DNA of 64,000 nucleotides from Calamus simplicifolius (taxonomy: Eukaryota > Streptophyta > Magnoliopsida > Arecales > Arecaceae). Position numbers and translations under genes: made by a program. How positions within the stretch are numbered: the stretch's first letter is position 1; each line of letters begins with the position of its first letter. This document shows positions 1-10,479 of the stretch, in pieces. The stretch spans positions 91,920 to 155,919 of the forward strand of contig UESW01004012.1 in assembly GCA_900491605.1 (NCBI GenBank). The letters run 5' to 3'. A model generated the notes under the pieces. That model did no database searches and was not told the origin of the DNA. It saw only the letters and a program-made list of their open reading frames with translations.

Positions 1-345
1 ATCTTTTATTATGCTGTATGATTCGTGCTTGCTCCCGTTTTGTCGACTAAGCATGGTTCCAATTTAACGTGACGTACACCAACGGTTTTGCGTGCCTTTT
101 TTAATGCCTAGGCCCTAGCTCTCTCCCAAAGAATTAAATTTTTTTAAAAAAATAAATAAATGGGGCAGGGATGGGGAGGGTATGGGGATGGGGATAGTTA
201 AACCCATCCCTGTCCCCATACCCAAAAAAAAAAAGGGGAATGAGGATCCCCACCCCGTTCCCCGATCAATTACCTTTGACCCCGTACCCATTGGGGCGGG
301 TATGGGTAATCCCCAACGGGTGCGGATAAAATTGCCATCTCTAAA
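1..345. repeat. Flank with G-rich TE-like end
   Basis: No gene is visible here. Positions 160-310 are built from imperfect repeats of GGGGATGGGGA and its complement CCCCATACCC, interrupted by a short poly(A). The stretch ends at 326-343 with a sequence that reads AGAGATGGCAAT on the minus strand, which resembles the ends of hAT-type non-autonomous transposons in plants. It abuts the point where LINE-1 homology stops. No matching second end or 8-bp duplication lies in the window, so this is a guess from the terminal motif. Confidence 0.3.
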
Positions 346-2774
346 ATATGCAAATCTATCCCAAACACTCTCATCAAAATTTATTTTGACATACCTTAGA
401 GGTGGGGGCTCCTAAAAGATAAATACCGTATGCCGGTGCGCTACCGAGACAGCAGGGGAACGCCAGAGGCCAAGACTATCAAAATTAAGAGTAGTATAAT
501 GGAATGTGTACTCAGCAGATAAAGAGAGAGCTTTCTAAACTTTTCTATGGGGAGAAACAATATTGTCAGTGAAAATAAGAAGGTTCCGAGATAATTAGTT
601 CTAATAGGCTATGTAGGTCTAAGTAGCACCTTACTGTTGGATACCCTTCCGAATATCCTGACGGATAAAGCTTAGGAAAGATATCCGCCGAGGACTAGAA
701 CCACCCTTCTAAAGGTGCTGACCTATAATATGCCAAATCTTCCTCGCTCTGGGGTAGGTAAAGATGGCATGATCAGCAGTCTCCTCCTTCAGACCGCACA
801 ATAGGCAAGTAGGCTAGATGGACAGACCCCTCCTAGATAGTCCCATGCAAGTTTTCAAATAAAAAGCTAAGTCCTAGGTAGATGGGAAGCTACCAAATCC
901 ATGATGCATCCATCATGTGCTGAGGCTGTGGCTTATAAATCTCTATGAGGTCCCTAGTAGAAGCACTAAAAATATAGGATATCCTTCGTAATCTAGTGTT
1001 AGATGTGTGCCTCGATATGAGAGGAATAGAGAGGATCTGATAAGAGAGCTCCTCACCAAAGAATTAGGACACCGTGGGAATATGCCAGGTGGAGTGGTCC
1101 TGAATGATCAAATCAATGACTCTCATACTGCTAGGAACATCAGTACTAACAAAAGTAGGCAGCATGACAGGAAAAGATTGACAATCCATGTATCTTGAAC
1201 AACATCTACAGATGAACCATCATCAATTATCCAGGAGATGTTGTTCAAGATAACCAGAGCATGCCGACAAACCTCTTTCCAGAAGAAAAAATATCCACGG
1301 GTAGACTAAAAGTCCATAGATGGAGTCCATTCATCGTATCTGGCACATATAAAGGAGCTCCATAAGCAGTGTAGATCAAGTAGGAAATGAGTAGCATGCC
1401 TAACAATCAAAGCCTACCTCTTAATAGTTAGGGACTAGATCCCAAACCCTCTTTCTGTAGTCGGAAAATAGACAGTATCTCATGCCAGCAGATGAATACC
1501 AGGGCTATCCTACATAGAGGCTCAAAAGAAATCTCGAAAGCATCTCTCAATCCTTCTCAGACAAGTCATTGAGATAACAGCATTGGATAGGATATAGAGA
1601 GGAAGAAAAGATAGGAACAAACATAGAACGGTGATCCTAGCCATCATGGATAGACCAGTGACCTGTCAACCATCAAGACGGTCATGGACACGATGCTCTA
1701 GGTCACTGTAATCGATGCTCCATGGCCATTTCCCCATAATAGGAATCCCCATGTAAGATAGCAGGTTAGCCTGAGTAGTGATGCCCAAAGTTTGAATGAT
1801 AGCGTCCCTTGTTGTAGTAATAGTCTTTGGCCTGAAGCAGATCATGGATTTATGCATATTAACCTTCTGACAGAGTCTTGATAATGGGACTGAATGATGG
1901 ATGCAAAAGTTGTAGCATTATGGATAGTAGCTTGGCCTAGCAATATATGGTCATCAGCAAATAGGAGATGAGAGAGCAAGGGGTCATGGGGACCAATATA
2001 AAGGGGGCAAAGCATAAGTCATGCTGTGTATGATAGAGAGCACGAGATAAATCATCATCGGCAAGGATGAACAAAAAAGGGGATAGAGGACATCCCTGAC
2101 ACAGCTCCACAGTAGAGTGGAAGAAATTGGTCTGGCTATCATTAATAATAAGAAAGAATGACAGCATGTGGATGCAAGCCATGATCCAGTCTATGAAGAG
2201 GGAAGAAAAACCAAACTCTTGAAGTGTTCAACACAAAAATGCCCAACTCAGTATGTCATAAGCTCTCTCCATGTCCAGCTTAACAACCATAAGGCACTAT
2301 CGGGTTAAGGATCCATGGAGATCATGCATAAATTTTTGGGCTATAAAAACATTATCAGTAATGCTATGCCCTCTGATGAAGGCCCTCTGCTTAGAAGAAA
2401 TAAGGCGAGAAACTACGTTTTGCAGGCGAATGACTAAGAGACATGCACAGACCTTGTATAAGGTAGTGCAAAGGCTGATGGGCTAGTAGTGCCGAGGAAT
2501 GAAGCATCTGGTCATTTGGGCATAAAAGTAATGAGCATCCGGTTCCAATTAGAAGGAATAGATTTGGATTGAAAAACTAGCTGAATAGCTTGAACAACAT
2601 CCTGTCCCATAATACCACAATAGTGGCGAAAGAAAAAGGACAAAAACCCATCAGATCCTAGGGCTTTGTCAGGCCCAAGATCCCATAAAGCCATCCAAAT
2701 CTCGTCCGTTGCAATCGGCTTGATAAGAAGGTCGTTCTCATAAGCTGAGACCTTCTTGAGGTCAAAACAGAGTG
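346..2774 (-). mobile_element. LINE-1, 3' portion (L1-type non-LTR retrotransposon)
   Basis: This is the distal part of an L1-type LINE on the minus strand. It aligns along its whole length with LINE-2 at 35990-38700, which lets me identify broken pieces. From right to left it carries the RT fingers/palm, a zinc-finger-like C-terminal region (around 720-830) and the start of an RNase H domain (346-430), where it stops. Its 5' portion resumes at 8575 because element A inserted here; the GACTG duplication proves the interruption. The 3' end and poly(A) tail are missing. Confidence 0.85.
430..2770 (-). pseudogene. LINE-1 ORF2 fragment: reverse transcriptase
   Basis: ORF2 of a LINE normally encodes endonuclease and reverse transcriptase used for target-primed reverse transcription. 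The N-terminal RT block is readable at 2512-2770 (DLGPDKALGSDGF-like motif). The block QGCPLSPFLFIL lies at about 2060-2105. The catalytic FADD box lies at about 1949-1960 with both aspartates kept. Stops and frameshifts separate these blocks, so no functional protein is made. The RNase H part is reduced to its start near 346-430. Confidence 0.8.
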
Positions 2775-2779
2775 GACTG
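2775..2779. repeat. Target-site duplication of element A, left copy
   Basis: GACTG, immediately before the TG of element A and identical to 8570-8574. The sequence is native to LINE-1. Confidence 0.9.
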
Positions 2780-3032
2780 TGTTGACGCCAAATCACCAGC
2801 TTCGAGCGTCTGGTTGCCTCCTCCAGCGAGCTCCTCGCGCCTGCAAGCAAGTCCCGGGGGCCGAAGATTTGGACAGGGACCCTTCGACGCTCAAGTCAGT
2901 GGTCTGGGCAACAGTCATGAGCTTGAGGTAGCTCGAAAGAGAAAGAGAGAGAGATGGCTCCGAGAAGAGCCCTCACTGTGAGCGTTTTGGGGTGTAATGA
3001 GTGTGTTACCTGGTCGAGGTCCCTCTTACCCT

Positions 3033-3039
3033 CTTTATA
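3033..3039 (-). promoter_or_regulatory. TATA box of element A LTR
   Basis: Reads TATAAAG on the minus strand inside the LTR; the same site is at 7191-7197 in the other LTR. The minus-strand direction agrees with gag. The active copy would be that of the 5' LTR (7191). Confidence 0.6.
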
Positions 3040-3239
3040 GGTGTTTAGAGTTTGTCTGGCTTGACTAGTTGAGGCCTTGTAATGATGACCTTGATGGCTG
3101 AAGTGTCAGAGCTGATGTCTGTGAGGCATGGGGTTCTACCACTTGTCAGAGCATTTAAGGTGATGGCAGCAATGACAGAGCTTGCTTCCTTCTTTGATAT
3201 GTCAGGACTGCAGGTCAAGTCCCATCAATGACGTGACCA

Positions 3240-3650
3240 GTGGGTAGGTGGACCTGGCCAGGAAATGCCGGGGCGGGGCCGGCCAGGATGGCTGGGGCCG
3301 GCCCAGCCGACTCGGAGATGCCGAGGCCGAAAGGGCCGACTAGGGATGGCCGGGGTCAACTCGGCGGGCTCAGAGATGCCGGGGCCGAGAAGGGCCGGCC
3401 AAGGATGGCCGGGGCCGACTCGGTGGGCACAGAGATGCCGGGGCCGAGAGGGCCGGCCAGGGATGGCCGGGGCCGACTCGGCGGGCTCGGAGATGCCGGG
3501 GCCGAGAAAGGCCAGCCAAGGATGGTCGGGGCCGACTCGGCGGGCATGGAGATGCCGGGGCCGAGAGGGCCGGCCAGGGATGGCCGGGGCCGACTCGGTG
3601 GGCACGGAGATGCCAGGGCCGGCTGGGAAATACCGGGGCCGGCTAGCTTG
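3240..3650. repeat. 59-bp GC-rich minisatellite in element A LTR
   Basis: About seven units near 59 bp, each with GGCCGGGGCCGACTCGG and GAGATGCCGGGGCCGAGA blocks. The unit recurs at 7400-7650 and, in diverged form, in the LTRs of elements B and C. Frames stay open on both strands only because the sequence is almost free of A/T-rich stop codons. Confidence 0.85.
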
Positions 3651-4080
3651 GACACGCCGGGGCCAGCTAGGAAAGTGCCGGGGCCGGTCAGCTTGGACAC
3701 GCCGAAGGCCGCCTAGCTTGGACACGCCGGGGGCCGGCTAGGAAAGTGCCGGGCCGCTTGGGAAGGTGCCGGGGCCGCCTAGGAGAGTGCCGGGCCGCCT
3801 AGCTTGGACACACCGGGGGCCGGCTAGGAAGGTGCCGGGCCGCTTGGCTTGGAGACGCCGGGGCCAGCTAGGAAGGTGCCGGGGCCGGCTGGGAGGTGCT
3901 GGGGCCGCCTAGCTTGGACACGCCGAGGGCCAGCTAGGAAGATGTCGGGACTGGCTAGGAGGTGCCGGGGCCGCCTAGCTTGGACACGCCGGGGGCCGGC
4001 TAAGAAGGTGCCGGGCCGCTTGGCTTGGACACGCCGGGGGCCGGCTAGGAAGGTGCCGGGGCCAGCTGGGAGGTGCTGGG
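3650..4080. repeat. GCCGGCTAGG minisatellite in element A LTR
   Basis: Irregular units of about 40-45 bp that combine GGCCGGCTAGGAAGGTGCC with CTAGCTTGGACACGCC. The equivalent block in the right LTR lies at about 7660-8110. Confidence 0.75.
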
Positions 4081-4460
4081 TGTCAGCCATGGAGCTGTCG
4101 GCCATGGAGCCGTCGGCCTTGGAGCTGTCAGTCATGGAGCCGTCATCCTTGGAGTTGTCGGCCTTGGAGCCGTCGTCCTTGGAGTTGTCGGCCTTGGAGC
4201 CGTCGGCCATGGGGTTTGGCCTTGGAGGTGTCGACCATGGAGCTATCGGCCATGGAGCCGTTGGCCTTGGAGCTGCCGGTCATGGAGCCGTCGGCCTTGG
4301 AGCTATTGGCCTTGGAGCTGTTGGCTATGGGGCCGTCAGCCATGGGGTTCGGCCTTGGAGGTGTCGGCCATGGAGCCGTCGGCCATGGAGCCGTCGGCCT
4401 TGGAGCTGCCGGTCTTGGAGCTGTCGGCCATGGAGCTGTCGGCTTTGGAGCTGTCGGCCA
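4080..4460. repeat. 15/30-bp GTCGGCC(A/T)TGGAGC minisatellite
   Basis: A 15-bp unit, GTCGGCCTTGGAGCT and variants, repeated about 25 times. The right LTR carries it at about 8115-8430. The reverse complement is the main component of the LTR minisatellite of element D. Confidence 0.85.
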
Positions 4461-4604
4461 TCGGGGCTTAGAGCAATTGGATGCGCGTGGCTTTATGAGG
4501 CCATAAACGCTACCGTGGCCGAAGGGCCCTTTGGAGGCCAAAGGGGGGGCTCTGTCGGTTTCCTACCTTTATGGTTCTCTAACGGCATTAGATCAGCCAC
4601 ATCA

Positions 4605-4622
4605 GATGCCCCTTCGCCCCTG
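4605..4622 (-). other. Polypurine tract of element A
   Basis: On the minus strand a purine-rich run (GGGGCGAAGGGGCATC) ends at the border of the 3' LTR, where the plus-strand primer of a retroelement should lie. It is weaker than the GTGGGGGGCA tract of B, C and D but resembles that of F (GGGCGAGGGGGCATA). Confidence 0.6.
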
Positions 4623-4949
4623 AGATGAAGCGGGCCTACCCAAGCAAGGCGAAAGGGGCGTTACCTCCCAAGTGGCTGATCCTCGCCTGACTTTGGGGTC
4701 TTTAACTCTTGACATGAAGTTTGGATGTGGGTCCCCGTTAACTGTGAGCTGAGGAGTTGGCCTCTCCCAGCTGTGAGCTGTCTTGGGGCCTCTTGATAGG
4801 TGAAAGTAACTAGTGATAGGTTGCAAATGTACAATTTAAACGAAGGTATTATCCGATTGGCAGTTGGCCGCTAATGCAGGGCTGAAGCCGCTGAGGCTGA
4901 AATGAAGCTGTTGAGGCAAAGTTGAGGACGCTGAGTGCCTTTTGAACCC

Positions 4950-5275
4950 TGAAGGGCGACCTGAGAGTTGAAAGTCGTCAGGAGCCTTTTTAACCCCGAA
5001 GGGCGACCTGAGAGTTGAGAGTCGTCAGGAGCCTTTTTAACCCCGAAGGGCGACCTGAGAGTTGAGAGTCATCAGGAGCCTTTTTAACCCCGAAGGGTGA
5101 CCTGAAAGTTGAGAGTCGTCAGGAGCCTTTTTAACCCCGAAGGGCGACCTGAGAGTTGAGAGTCATCAGGAACCTTTTTAACCCCGAAGGGCGACCTGAG
5201 AGTTAAGAGTCGTCAGGAGCCTTTTTAACCCCGAAGGGCGACCTGAGAGTTGAGAGTCATCAGGTGCCTTTTGAA
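4950..5275. repeat. 47-bp tandem array in element A
   Basis: About seven copies of a 47-bp unit containing AACCCCGAAGGGCGACCTGA and AGTCGTCAGGAGCC. It lies between gag and the 3' LTR. A single diverged copy of the same unit is found at about 11630-11675 in element B, 32425-32480 in C (reverse complement) and 49835-49875 in D, so the array grew from a pre-existing 3' block. Confidence 0.85.
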
Positions 5276-5279
5276 ACGA

Positions 5280-5870
5280 GCTAGCCTTGAGCTTTTTGTG
5301 CTGAGCTGGGGTCGAGCTTAGAGTGCCGTCACTTGGGGTCGACCGAGGTCTTCCCTGCTAGACCCGGGCTTAAGGTGTCGGCGCTTGGGGTCGACCGAGG
5401 TCTTCTCTGCTGGACCCGGGCTTTTTGTGCTGACCGAGGTTGGGCTTTAGCCGCCGACGGGTGTCGGGCTTCATGCCTAACTGGTGCAGGGCTTTAGGTG
5501 CCGACGGGTGTCGGGCTTCATGCATGACTGATGTAGGGCTTTATCCGCCGACGGGTGTCAGGCTTCATGCCTGGCTAGTGCAGGGCTTTAGGTGCCAACG
5601 GGTGTCGGGCTTCATGCCTGGCTGGCCCAGGGCTTTTTGTGCTGACCGGAGTCGGGCTTCATGCCTAGCTGATGCAGGGCTTTATTCGCCGATGGGTGTC
5701 GAGCTTCATGCCTGGCTGGCCCAGGGCTTTTTGTGCCGGTGCTCGGGGCCGGCCGAGGCCATCCCTGCTGGACCTGGGCTTTTGTTGCTGAGAGCCGGTG
5801 GTGCACCGCTCTGCCAATGGTACATTGGGCTTCATGCCTGGCTGGCCTAGGGCTTTTGTATGCCAAAGCG
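5280..5870. repeat. Second 47/48-bp tandem array in element A
   Basis: Units of 47-48 bp with GTGTCGGGCTTCATGCCTGG and GCAGGGCTTTAGGTGCCGAC, at least eight copies, next to the previous array. The period is the same, but only the CCGA(A/C)GGG block is clearly shared. Open frames on both strands are incidental. Confidence 0.8.
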
Positions 5871-5879
5871 AGGTTGGCC

Positions 5880-6334
5880 TTGGATGTTGATGCAAGGTAG
5901 ATCTTCCCTGCATGACATTTTTAAGTATTAATGAAATAAAACTATCTTAAGTGCAATGTACTTAGCTCTTGTAGCTCCCATGTTTTCCTTTTGCGGGTTT
6001 GAGCACTTTAGTCCGCTGGTGACCTGCCCCCCAGGGAGTCATGTTAGTCGGATTGGAAGTGTCGTTGCCCTTACTTGGGCCTTCCCTTGCATTGGAGGCC
6101 AGGACGAGATGCCTATGGCCGGGAAGAAGCTGGAAACTGGGATAAAGCTGGAGTCCGTTGAGGAAAGCCTCGACAGTTGGCGGTCATTGAAGATGAATGG
6201 CTGGGAGAGTCCATCGAGGGCGTTACTGAGAGTAAAAAGGTCGGAGGAGTTGCTGGGAGGGCTCTTTGCCTAGCTTTTTCTTTGAAAAGATTGATTGCCC
6301 TCGGTGCTGAAGCTTAAGAGCAGCAGTCAAAGCC
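5880..6334. other. Unassigned internal DNA of element A
   Basis: This stretch separates the gag remnant from the arrays. A plus-strand frame of 105 codons at 5956-6273 resembles nothing I know. On the minus strand the string CCTGGGGGGCAGGTCA (near 6025-6040) is also present in the 3' region of element D (about 49708-49722), so this is probably inherited non-coding DNA of the family. Confidence 0.4.
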
Positions 6335-6847
6335 TTTTGTCCTCATCTTCCTCCTTGCATTAATTGCAACAACACCTCTCGACTTGCTCTGGCCGATTGT
6401 TGAGCCTTTGAGTGAGCTCTTCCAGCCGCCGGTGTTGTTCGTCTAGATGCTTCCTCATCTTATGATTAAGGTCCTCCCCAGATGACCCGAAAGACTAATA
6501 GGAGGCAGGAGATCGGTGGTGCTCAGGTGAAGCTTGATGGTGATAAGCTTCTCTGTGAGGAGATTTTTCGCGAGCGGATCACTAGCCAACTGGTGCAGCT
6601 ATCATGGACAACGTGAGAGGCTTGGGGTGCTGCTGAGTGGCTCCTGAGCGTTGCTTCTGCAGTTCATGAACTACTGCTTTCAAAGCTTGATCTTGCCGAT
6701 TGAGGATGGCCAGCTGGTTAATCAGAGCAGCTGAAGTTTGTGGTGAAGGAGGGGCAGGGAGAGAGAGACTGGTCTTTTGTCGCTCAGTGCGATGTGGATG
6801 CCCCCAGCACGATTGGTAAGAACCTCTGGCATGCGCATCACCACCAT
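6335..6847 (-). pseudogene. Element A gag remnant (N-terminal part)
   Basis: Gag is the particle-forming protein of LTR elements. Starting from ATG at 6845-6847 the minus strand encodes MVVMRMPEV, matching the MVVTRARDA start of the gags of B and D. A middle block (QLAILNRQDQALKAVVHEL) matches the coiled-coil LSQQVQNLTAMVHRLQ of element B. A third block (LDEQHRRLEELTQRLNNR) matches LEEYNRHLDELARKINHQ. Stops and frameshifts separate them, and the capsid domain that should follow is missing. This explains why A needs outside help. Confidence 0.7.
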
Positions 6848-6916
6848 AGCTATCTTAGAGGGGACGAAAACTTATAGCTCAAGGAAACAGAGCTTTCTTT
6901 CCTTCAGCGCGTCCCC

Positions 6917-6936
6917 CCTTCCTGGTGCGCCAATCT
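6917..6936 (-). other. Primer binding site of element A
   Basis: Next to the 5' LTR the minus strand reads TGGCGCACCAGGAAGGGG, close to the TGGCGCGCCAG(G/A)TAGGGG of B, C and D. This would pair with a tRNA 3' end; I cannot say which tRNA. Confidence 0.65.
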
Positions 6937-8569
6937 ATTGACGCCAAATCACCGGCTTCGAGTGTCCGGTCGCCTCCTCCAGCGAGCTCCTCGTGCCTGC
7001 AAGCAAGTCCCGGGGGCCGGAGATTCCGGCGGGGACCCTCCGACACTCAAGTCAGTGGTCTGGGCAACAGCCGTGAGCTTGAGGAAGCTCGAAAGAGAAA
7101 GAGAGAGAGATGGCTCCGAGAAGAGCCCTCACTGTGAGCGTTTTGGGGTGTAATGAGTGTGTGTTACCTGGTTGAGGTCCCTCTTACCCTCTTTATAGGT
7201 GTTTAGAGTTTGTCTGGCTTGACTAGTTGAGGCCTTGTAATGATGACCTTGATGGGTGAAGTGTCAGAGCTGATGTCTGTGAGGCATGGGGTTCTACCAC
7301 TTGTCAGAGCATTTAAGGTGATGGCAGCAATGGCAGAGCTTGCTTCCTTCTTTGATATGTCAGGACTGCAGGTCAAGTCCCATTAACGACGTGGCCAGTG
7401 GGTAGGTGGACCTGGCCAGGAAGTGCCGGGGCGGGGCCGGCCAGGATGGCTGGGGCCAGCCCGGCCGACTCGGAGATGCCGGGGCCGAGAGGGCCGGCCA
7501 GGGATGGCCGGGGTCGACTCGGCGGGCTCGGAGATGCCGGGGCCGAGAAGGGCCGGCCAAGGATGACCGGGGCCGACTCGGCGGGCACGGAGATGCCGGG
7601 GCCGAGAGGGCCGGCCAGGGATGGCTGGGGCCGAAGAGGTGGGCACGGAGATGCCGGGGCCGGCTAGGAAATGCCGGGGTCGGCTAGCTTGGACATGCAG
7701 GGGCCGGCTAGGAAAGTGCCGGGGCCGGCCAGCTTGGACACGTCGAGGGCCGCCTAGCTTGGACACGCCAGGGGCCGGCTAGGAAAGTGCCGGGCCGCTT
7801 GAGAAGGTGTCGGGGCCGCCTAGGAGAGTGTCGGGCCGCCTAGCTTGGACACGCCGGGGGCCAGCTAGGAAGGTGTCGGGCCGCTTGGCTTGGAGACGCC
7901 GGGGCTGGCTAGGAAGGTGCTGGGGCCGGCTAGGAGGTGCCGGGGCCGCTTAGCTTGGACACGCCGGAGGCCGGCTAGGAAGGTGCCGGGGCCGGCTGGG
8001 AGGTGCCGGGGCCGCCTAGCTTGGACACGCCGGGGGCCGGCTAGGAAGGTGCCGGGCCACTTGGCTTGGACACGCCGGGGCCGGCTAGGAAGGTGCCGGG
8101 GCCGGCTGGGAGGTGCTGGGTGTCGGCCATGGAGCTGTCGGCCATGGAGCCGTTGGCCTTGGAGCTGCCGGTCATGGAGCCGTCGGCCTTGGAGCTGTCG
8201 GCCATGGGGCCATCAGCCATGGGGTTCGGCCTTGGAGGTGTCAGCTATGGAGGTGTCGACCATGGAGCCATCGGCCTTGGAGCTGCCGGTCATGGAGCCG
8301 TCGGCCTTGGAGCTGTCGGCCTTGGGGTTCGGTCTTGGAGGTGTCGGCCATGGAGCTGTCGGACATGGAGCTGCCGATCATGGAGCCATCGGCCTTGGAG
8401 CTGTCGGCCTTAGAGCTGTCGGCCATCGGGGCTTAGAGCAATTGGGTGCGCGTGGCTTTATGAGGCCATAAACGCTACCGTGGTCGAAGGGCCCTTTGGA
8501 GGCCAAAGGGGGGGCTCCGTCGGTTTCCTACCTTCACGGTTCTCTAACGGCGTTGGATCAGCCACATCA
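6937..8569 (-). repeat. Element A 5' LTR
   Basis: 1,633 bp. Starts TATTGACGCC (TG start mutated to TA) and ends CACATCA. On the minus strand it supplies the promoter (TATAAAG at 7191-7197). Its minisatellites mirror those of the left LTR with fewer copies. Confidence 0.9.
7191..7197 (-). promoter_or_regulatory. TATA box of the element A 5' LTR
   Basis: Minus-strand TATAAAG, equivalent to 3033-3039. As part of the 5' LTR this is the copy that would drive transcription toward the gag remnant. Confidence 0.6.
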
Positions 8570-8574
8570 GACTG
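8570..8574. repeat. Target-site duplication of element A, right copy
   Basis: GACTG directly after the terminal CA of element A; identical to 2775-2779. Confidence 0.9.
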
Positions 8575-8935
8575 AAAACCCATCATCAATATGCTCAGTC
8601 CATCTAGACTGAAAAAAATAAAAAAACTGATTCCTGATGACCTGAATATCCTTCTGATAATGCCCCTCATCATCAACTAAGCATCTAATCCGGTTCACTG
8701 CACGTCGCTTCAGAGTGGCTTGATGAAAGAATCTAGTGTTATGGTCCCTTTTTTGAATTTACTAAATCCGAGACCTCTGCCTCCAAAAAATCTCTTGCTG
8801 CCGAAGAAAAGAGTGATGAAGAGCCCGCATGGAGTGGATTCTCATCTAAATCATCTAAATCTAGTGATCTCATCTAAATCTTCGATGGTTAATGGGGTCT
8901 CCTCCCTCACTATCGAAAAAAGTACATAGAAAACT
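8575..8935 (-). mobile_element. LINE-1, 5' portion (resumed after element A)
   Basis: Homology to LINE-2 at 38690-38960 resumes directly after the duplication. It is clear to about 8840 and fades afterwards. It covers the linker between the endonuclease and RT domains, with stops in all frames. The rest of the 5' half is absent, as expected for a 5'-truncated LINE. Confidence 0.75.
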
Positions 8936-9892
8936 TGATTTGTATATTAATATGAGTTAAAAATATCATTAATTAGCTTGGATGACAATTACCATTGGAT
9001 TTTTGCTCTTTTTCTACGATTCCTAGTATGCATAAATAGCTCTTGGATAGTCTCCTAGTACGCATAAATAGCTCTTGGATAGTCTCCGTGCAACTTTTGT
9101 CCTATATGTATGTCTCATCTGGAATATCCATTCATGAAGAGCATCGTTTTAAAAATTGGACCGAATCGGCTTATGAAATCAACCCAACCAAAAAGTAATC
9201 ATTATTTTAAATTAATTTTATTATTAAAATTAATTTTTATATGATTCATTAAAAAGTAAAAAAAAAATTATTGAATTAGTTGGGTTCTAAAGAATCGATT
9301 TTATTTAATTTTTAAATTTTTAGTTTTGATAAATAAAATTAGAATAAATTTTTTAAGTTTTTTTATTTTTTATTTAAATTAATATTAATATTTTATTATT
9401 TTTATATTATTAAATTAAATATTAATTATGATATCAACTAATTTGATCAAACCGATATATTTGATTGAATCAATTAACTCATGATCCAAAGGTTAAGCTT
9501 ATTTATTGTTTGATCTAATTTTTAAAATATTAATGATGAGCCTATTGCTCTGGATAGCTTTCAATTATAGCTAGTCAACCGTACAGAAATTTTTGTATAA
9601 CTATTATCTTAATTACAATATTTCTATCTATAACTTGTGAATTGCAAATATTATTATCTTAATTATTGTCTTAATTACAGACGGTAGGGAGGCCCGCCGC
9701 CTTCTGCACCTTTCGGCGAAGCATTATGGTCCTGGATTCACCGTTGGTCCCAGCGGAGAGGCCGAGGCGGTGGTCCCAGCGGCCGTCCCACGATGAACTT
9801 GGATTGCAGCAGCGGAGAGCTCATTGATTTGGATGGAGTGCAGCACATCAAGTGGGTCAACATCTCATACCAAATTAGAATTTAGCACTGTG
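8936..9892. other. AT-rich intergenic DNA, including a GC-rich island
   Basis: No gene is recognised. A 33-bp direct duplication (CGCATAAATAGCTCTTGGAT core) lies at about 9020-9090. Positions 9680-9892 switch abruptly to GC-rich sequence directly after a TTACAG, which looks like a splice acceptor followed by an exon; one plus frame stays open for about 65 codons (including MNLDCSSGELIDLDGV). I cannot match it to a family. Element B inserted just downstream. Confidence 0.4.
9146..9530. mobile_element. Possible MITE with diverged inverted ends
   Basis: The left side begins GTTTTAAAAATTGGACCGA; the right side, read on the minus strand, begins ATTTTAAAAATTAGATCAAAC. Between them the DNA is very AT-rich and partly self-complementary. 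Length (about 385 bp) suits a MITE. No clear target duplication was found. Confidence 0.35.
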
Positions 9893-9897
9893 GATTC
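9893..9897. repeat. Target-site duplication of element B, left copy
   Basis: GATTC, identical to 19723-19727. Confidence 0.9.
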
Positions 9898-10173
9898 TGA
9901 TGACGCTCGATTATCTTTCCTGAACATCAGAAATGGAGGCTCTTCTTCTTCACCGGATCGCCTACAAAGAAGTCCCAAGACCGAAGAGGGTTCTCCGATG
10001 AAACCCTCTGACGCCCAAGTTGATGACAGAGGTCACAGCAGAGAAGGAGCTCGAGAGAGCTCTTGAGGAGGGAGAGGTCTCAGAAGGATCAGGTAGTTCC
10101 TTTGAGAGTTAGGGCATCGAGTATGTAAAATGTGCGTTATAATGCCTTACCCGATTCCCAACGTAGTTTACCC

Positions 10174-10180
10174 TTTTATA
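10174..10180 (-). promoter_or_regulatory. TATA box in element B 3' LTR
   Basis: Minus-strand TATAAAAGGG; the same box is at 18396-18402 in the 5' LTR and, in the C and D elements, at 22704, 34898, 47215 and 51299. A CACGTG or CACATG box lies 15-25 bp upstream in most copies. Confidence 0.7.
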
Positions 10181-10479
10181 GGGGGTGACGCTGGTGTGAT
10201 CACATGGGTCCGCATCCTATCAGCCGGCGGAGCCATTGTATTGTCGGATCTGGTGCTATCAGGCGGCGCATGTTGGCGCTGCAGCGCGCATCGGTGCTGT
10301 CGGGCGGCGCGCGTCAGAGGAACGAATTTTTGAATTGCTGGGGCTGATCTGGCGGGAACCGGGGGTCCCGTCTTGTCGGGGCCGAACTGGGTCGATCTGA
10401 GATGGCTGGGGCCTATCTCGCCGGTAAGGCCGTACCGGGGTGGGGTCGAATCGGCGGGCCTGGAGACGATGGGCCGAGT

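Larger units (their letters stand above)
2780..4604 (-). repeat. Element A 3' LTR
   Basis: The 3' LTR in the minus orientation, 1,825 bp, TG...CA. It pairs with 6937-8569; the roughly 190-bp length difference comes from copy number in the GC-rich minisatellites. It contains a minus-strand TATA box and three successive minisatellite types (59-bp units, GCCGGCTAGG-based units, then 15/30-bp units). Confidence 0.9.
2780..8569 (-). mobile_element. Element A: non-autonomous LTR retrotransposon
   Basis: A 5.8-kb LTR element inserted in LINE-1. It starts TGTTGACGCC, ends CACATCA and is bordered by perfect 5-bp GACTG repeats. LTRs are 2780-4604 and 6937-8569. A PBS-like site next to the right LTR and a gag remnant reading leftward set the orientation as minus. 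The internal region of about 2.3 kb holds only a broken N-terminal gag, an unassigned stretch and two tandem arrays; no protease, RT or integrase is present. LTR starts match those of element F, so A is probably a reduced relative that depended on enzymes made elsewhere. Confidence 0.9.

Noticed and set aside
3225..4628. Several Pro/Gly/Arg-rich open frames on both strands
   Set aside because: All are translations of LTR minisatellites of element A; lengths vary with repeat copy number between the two LTRs.
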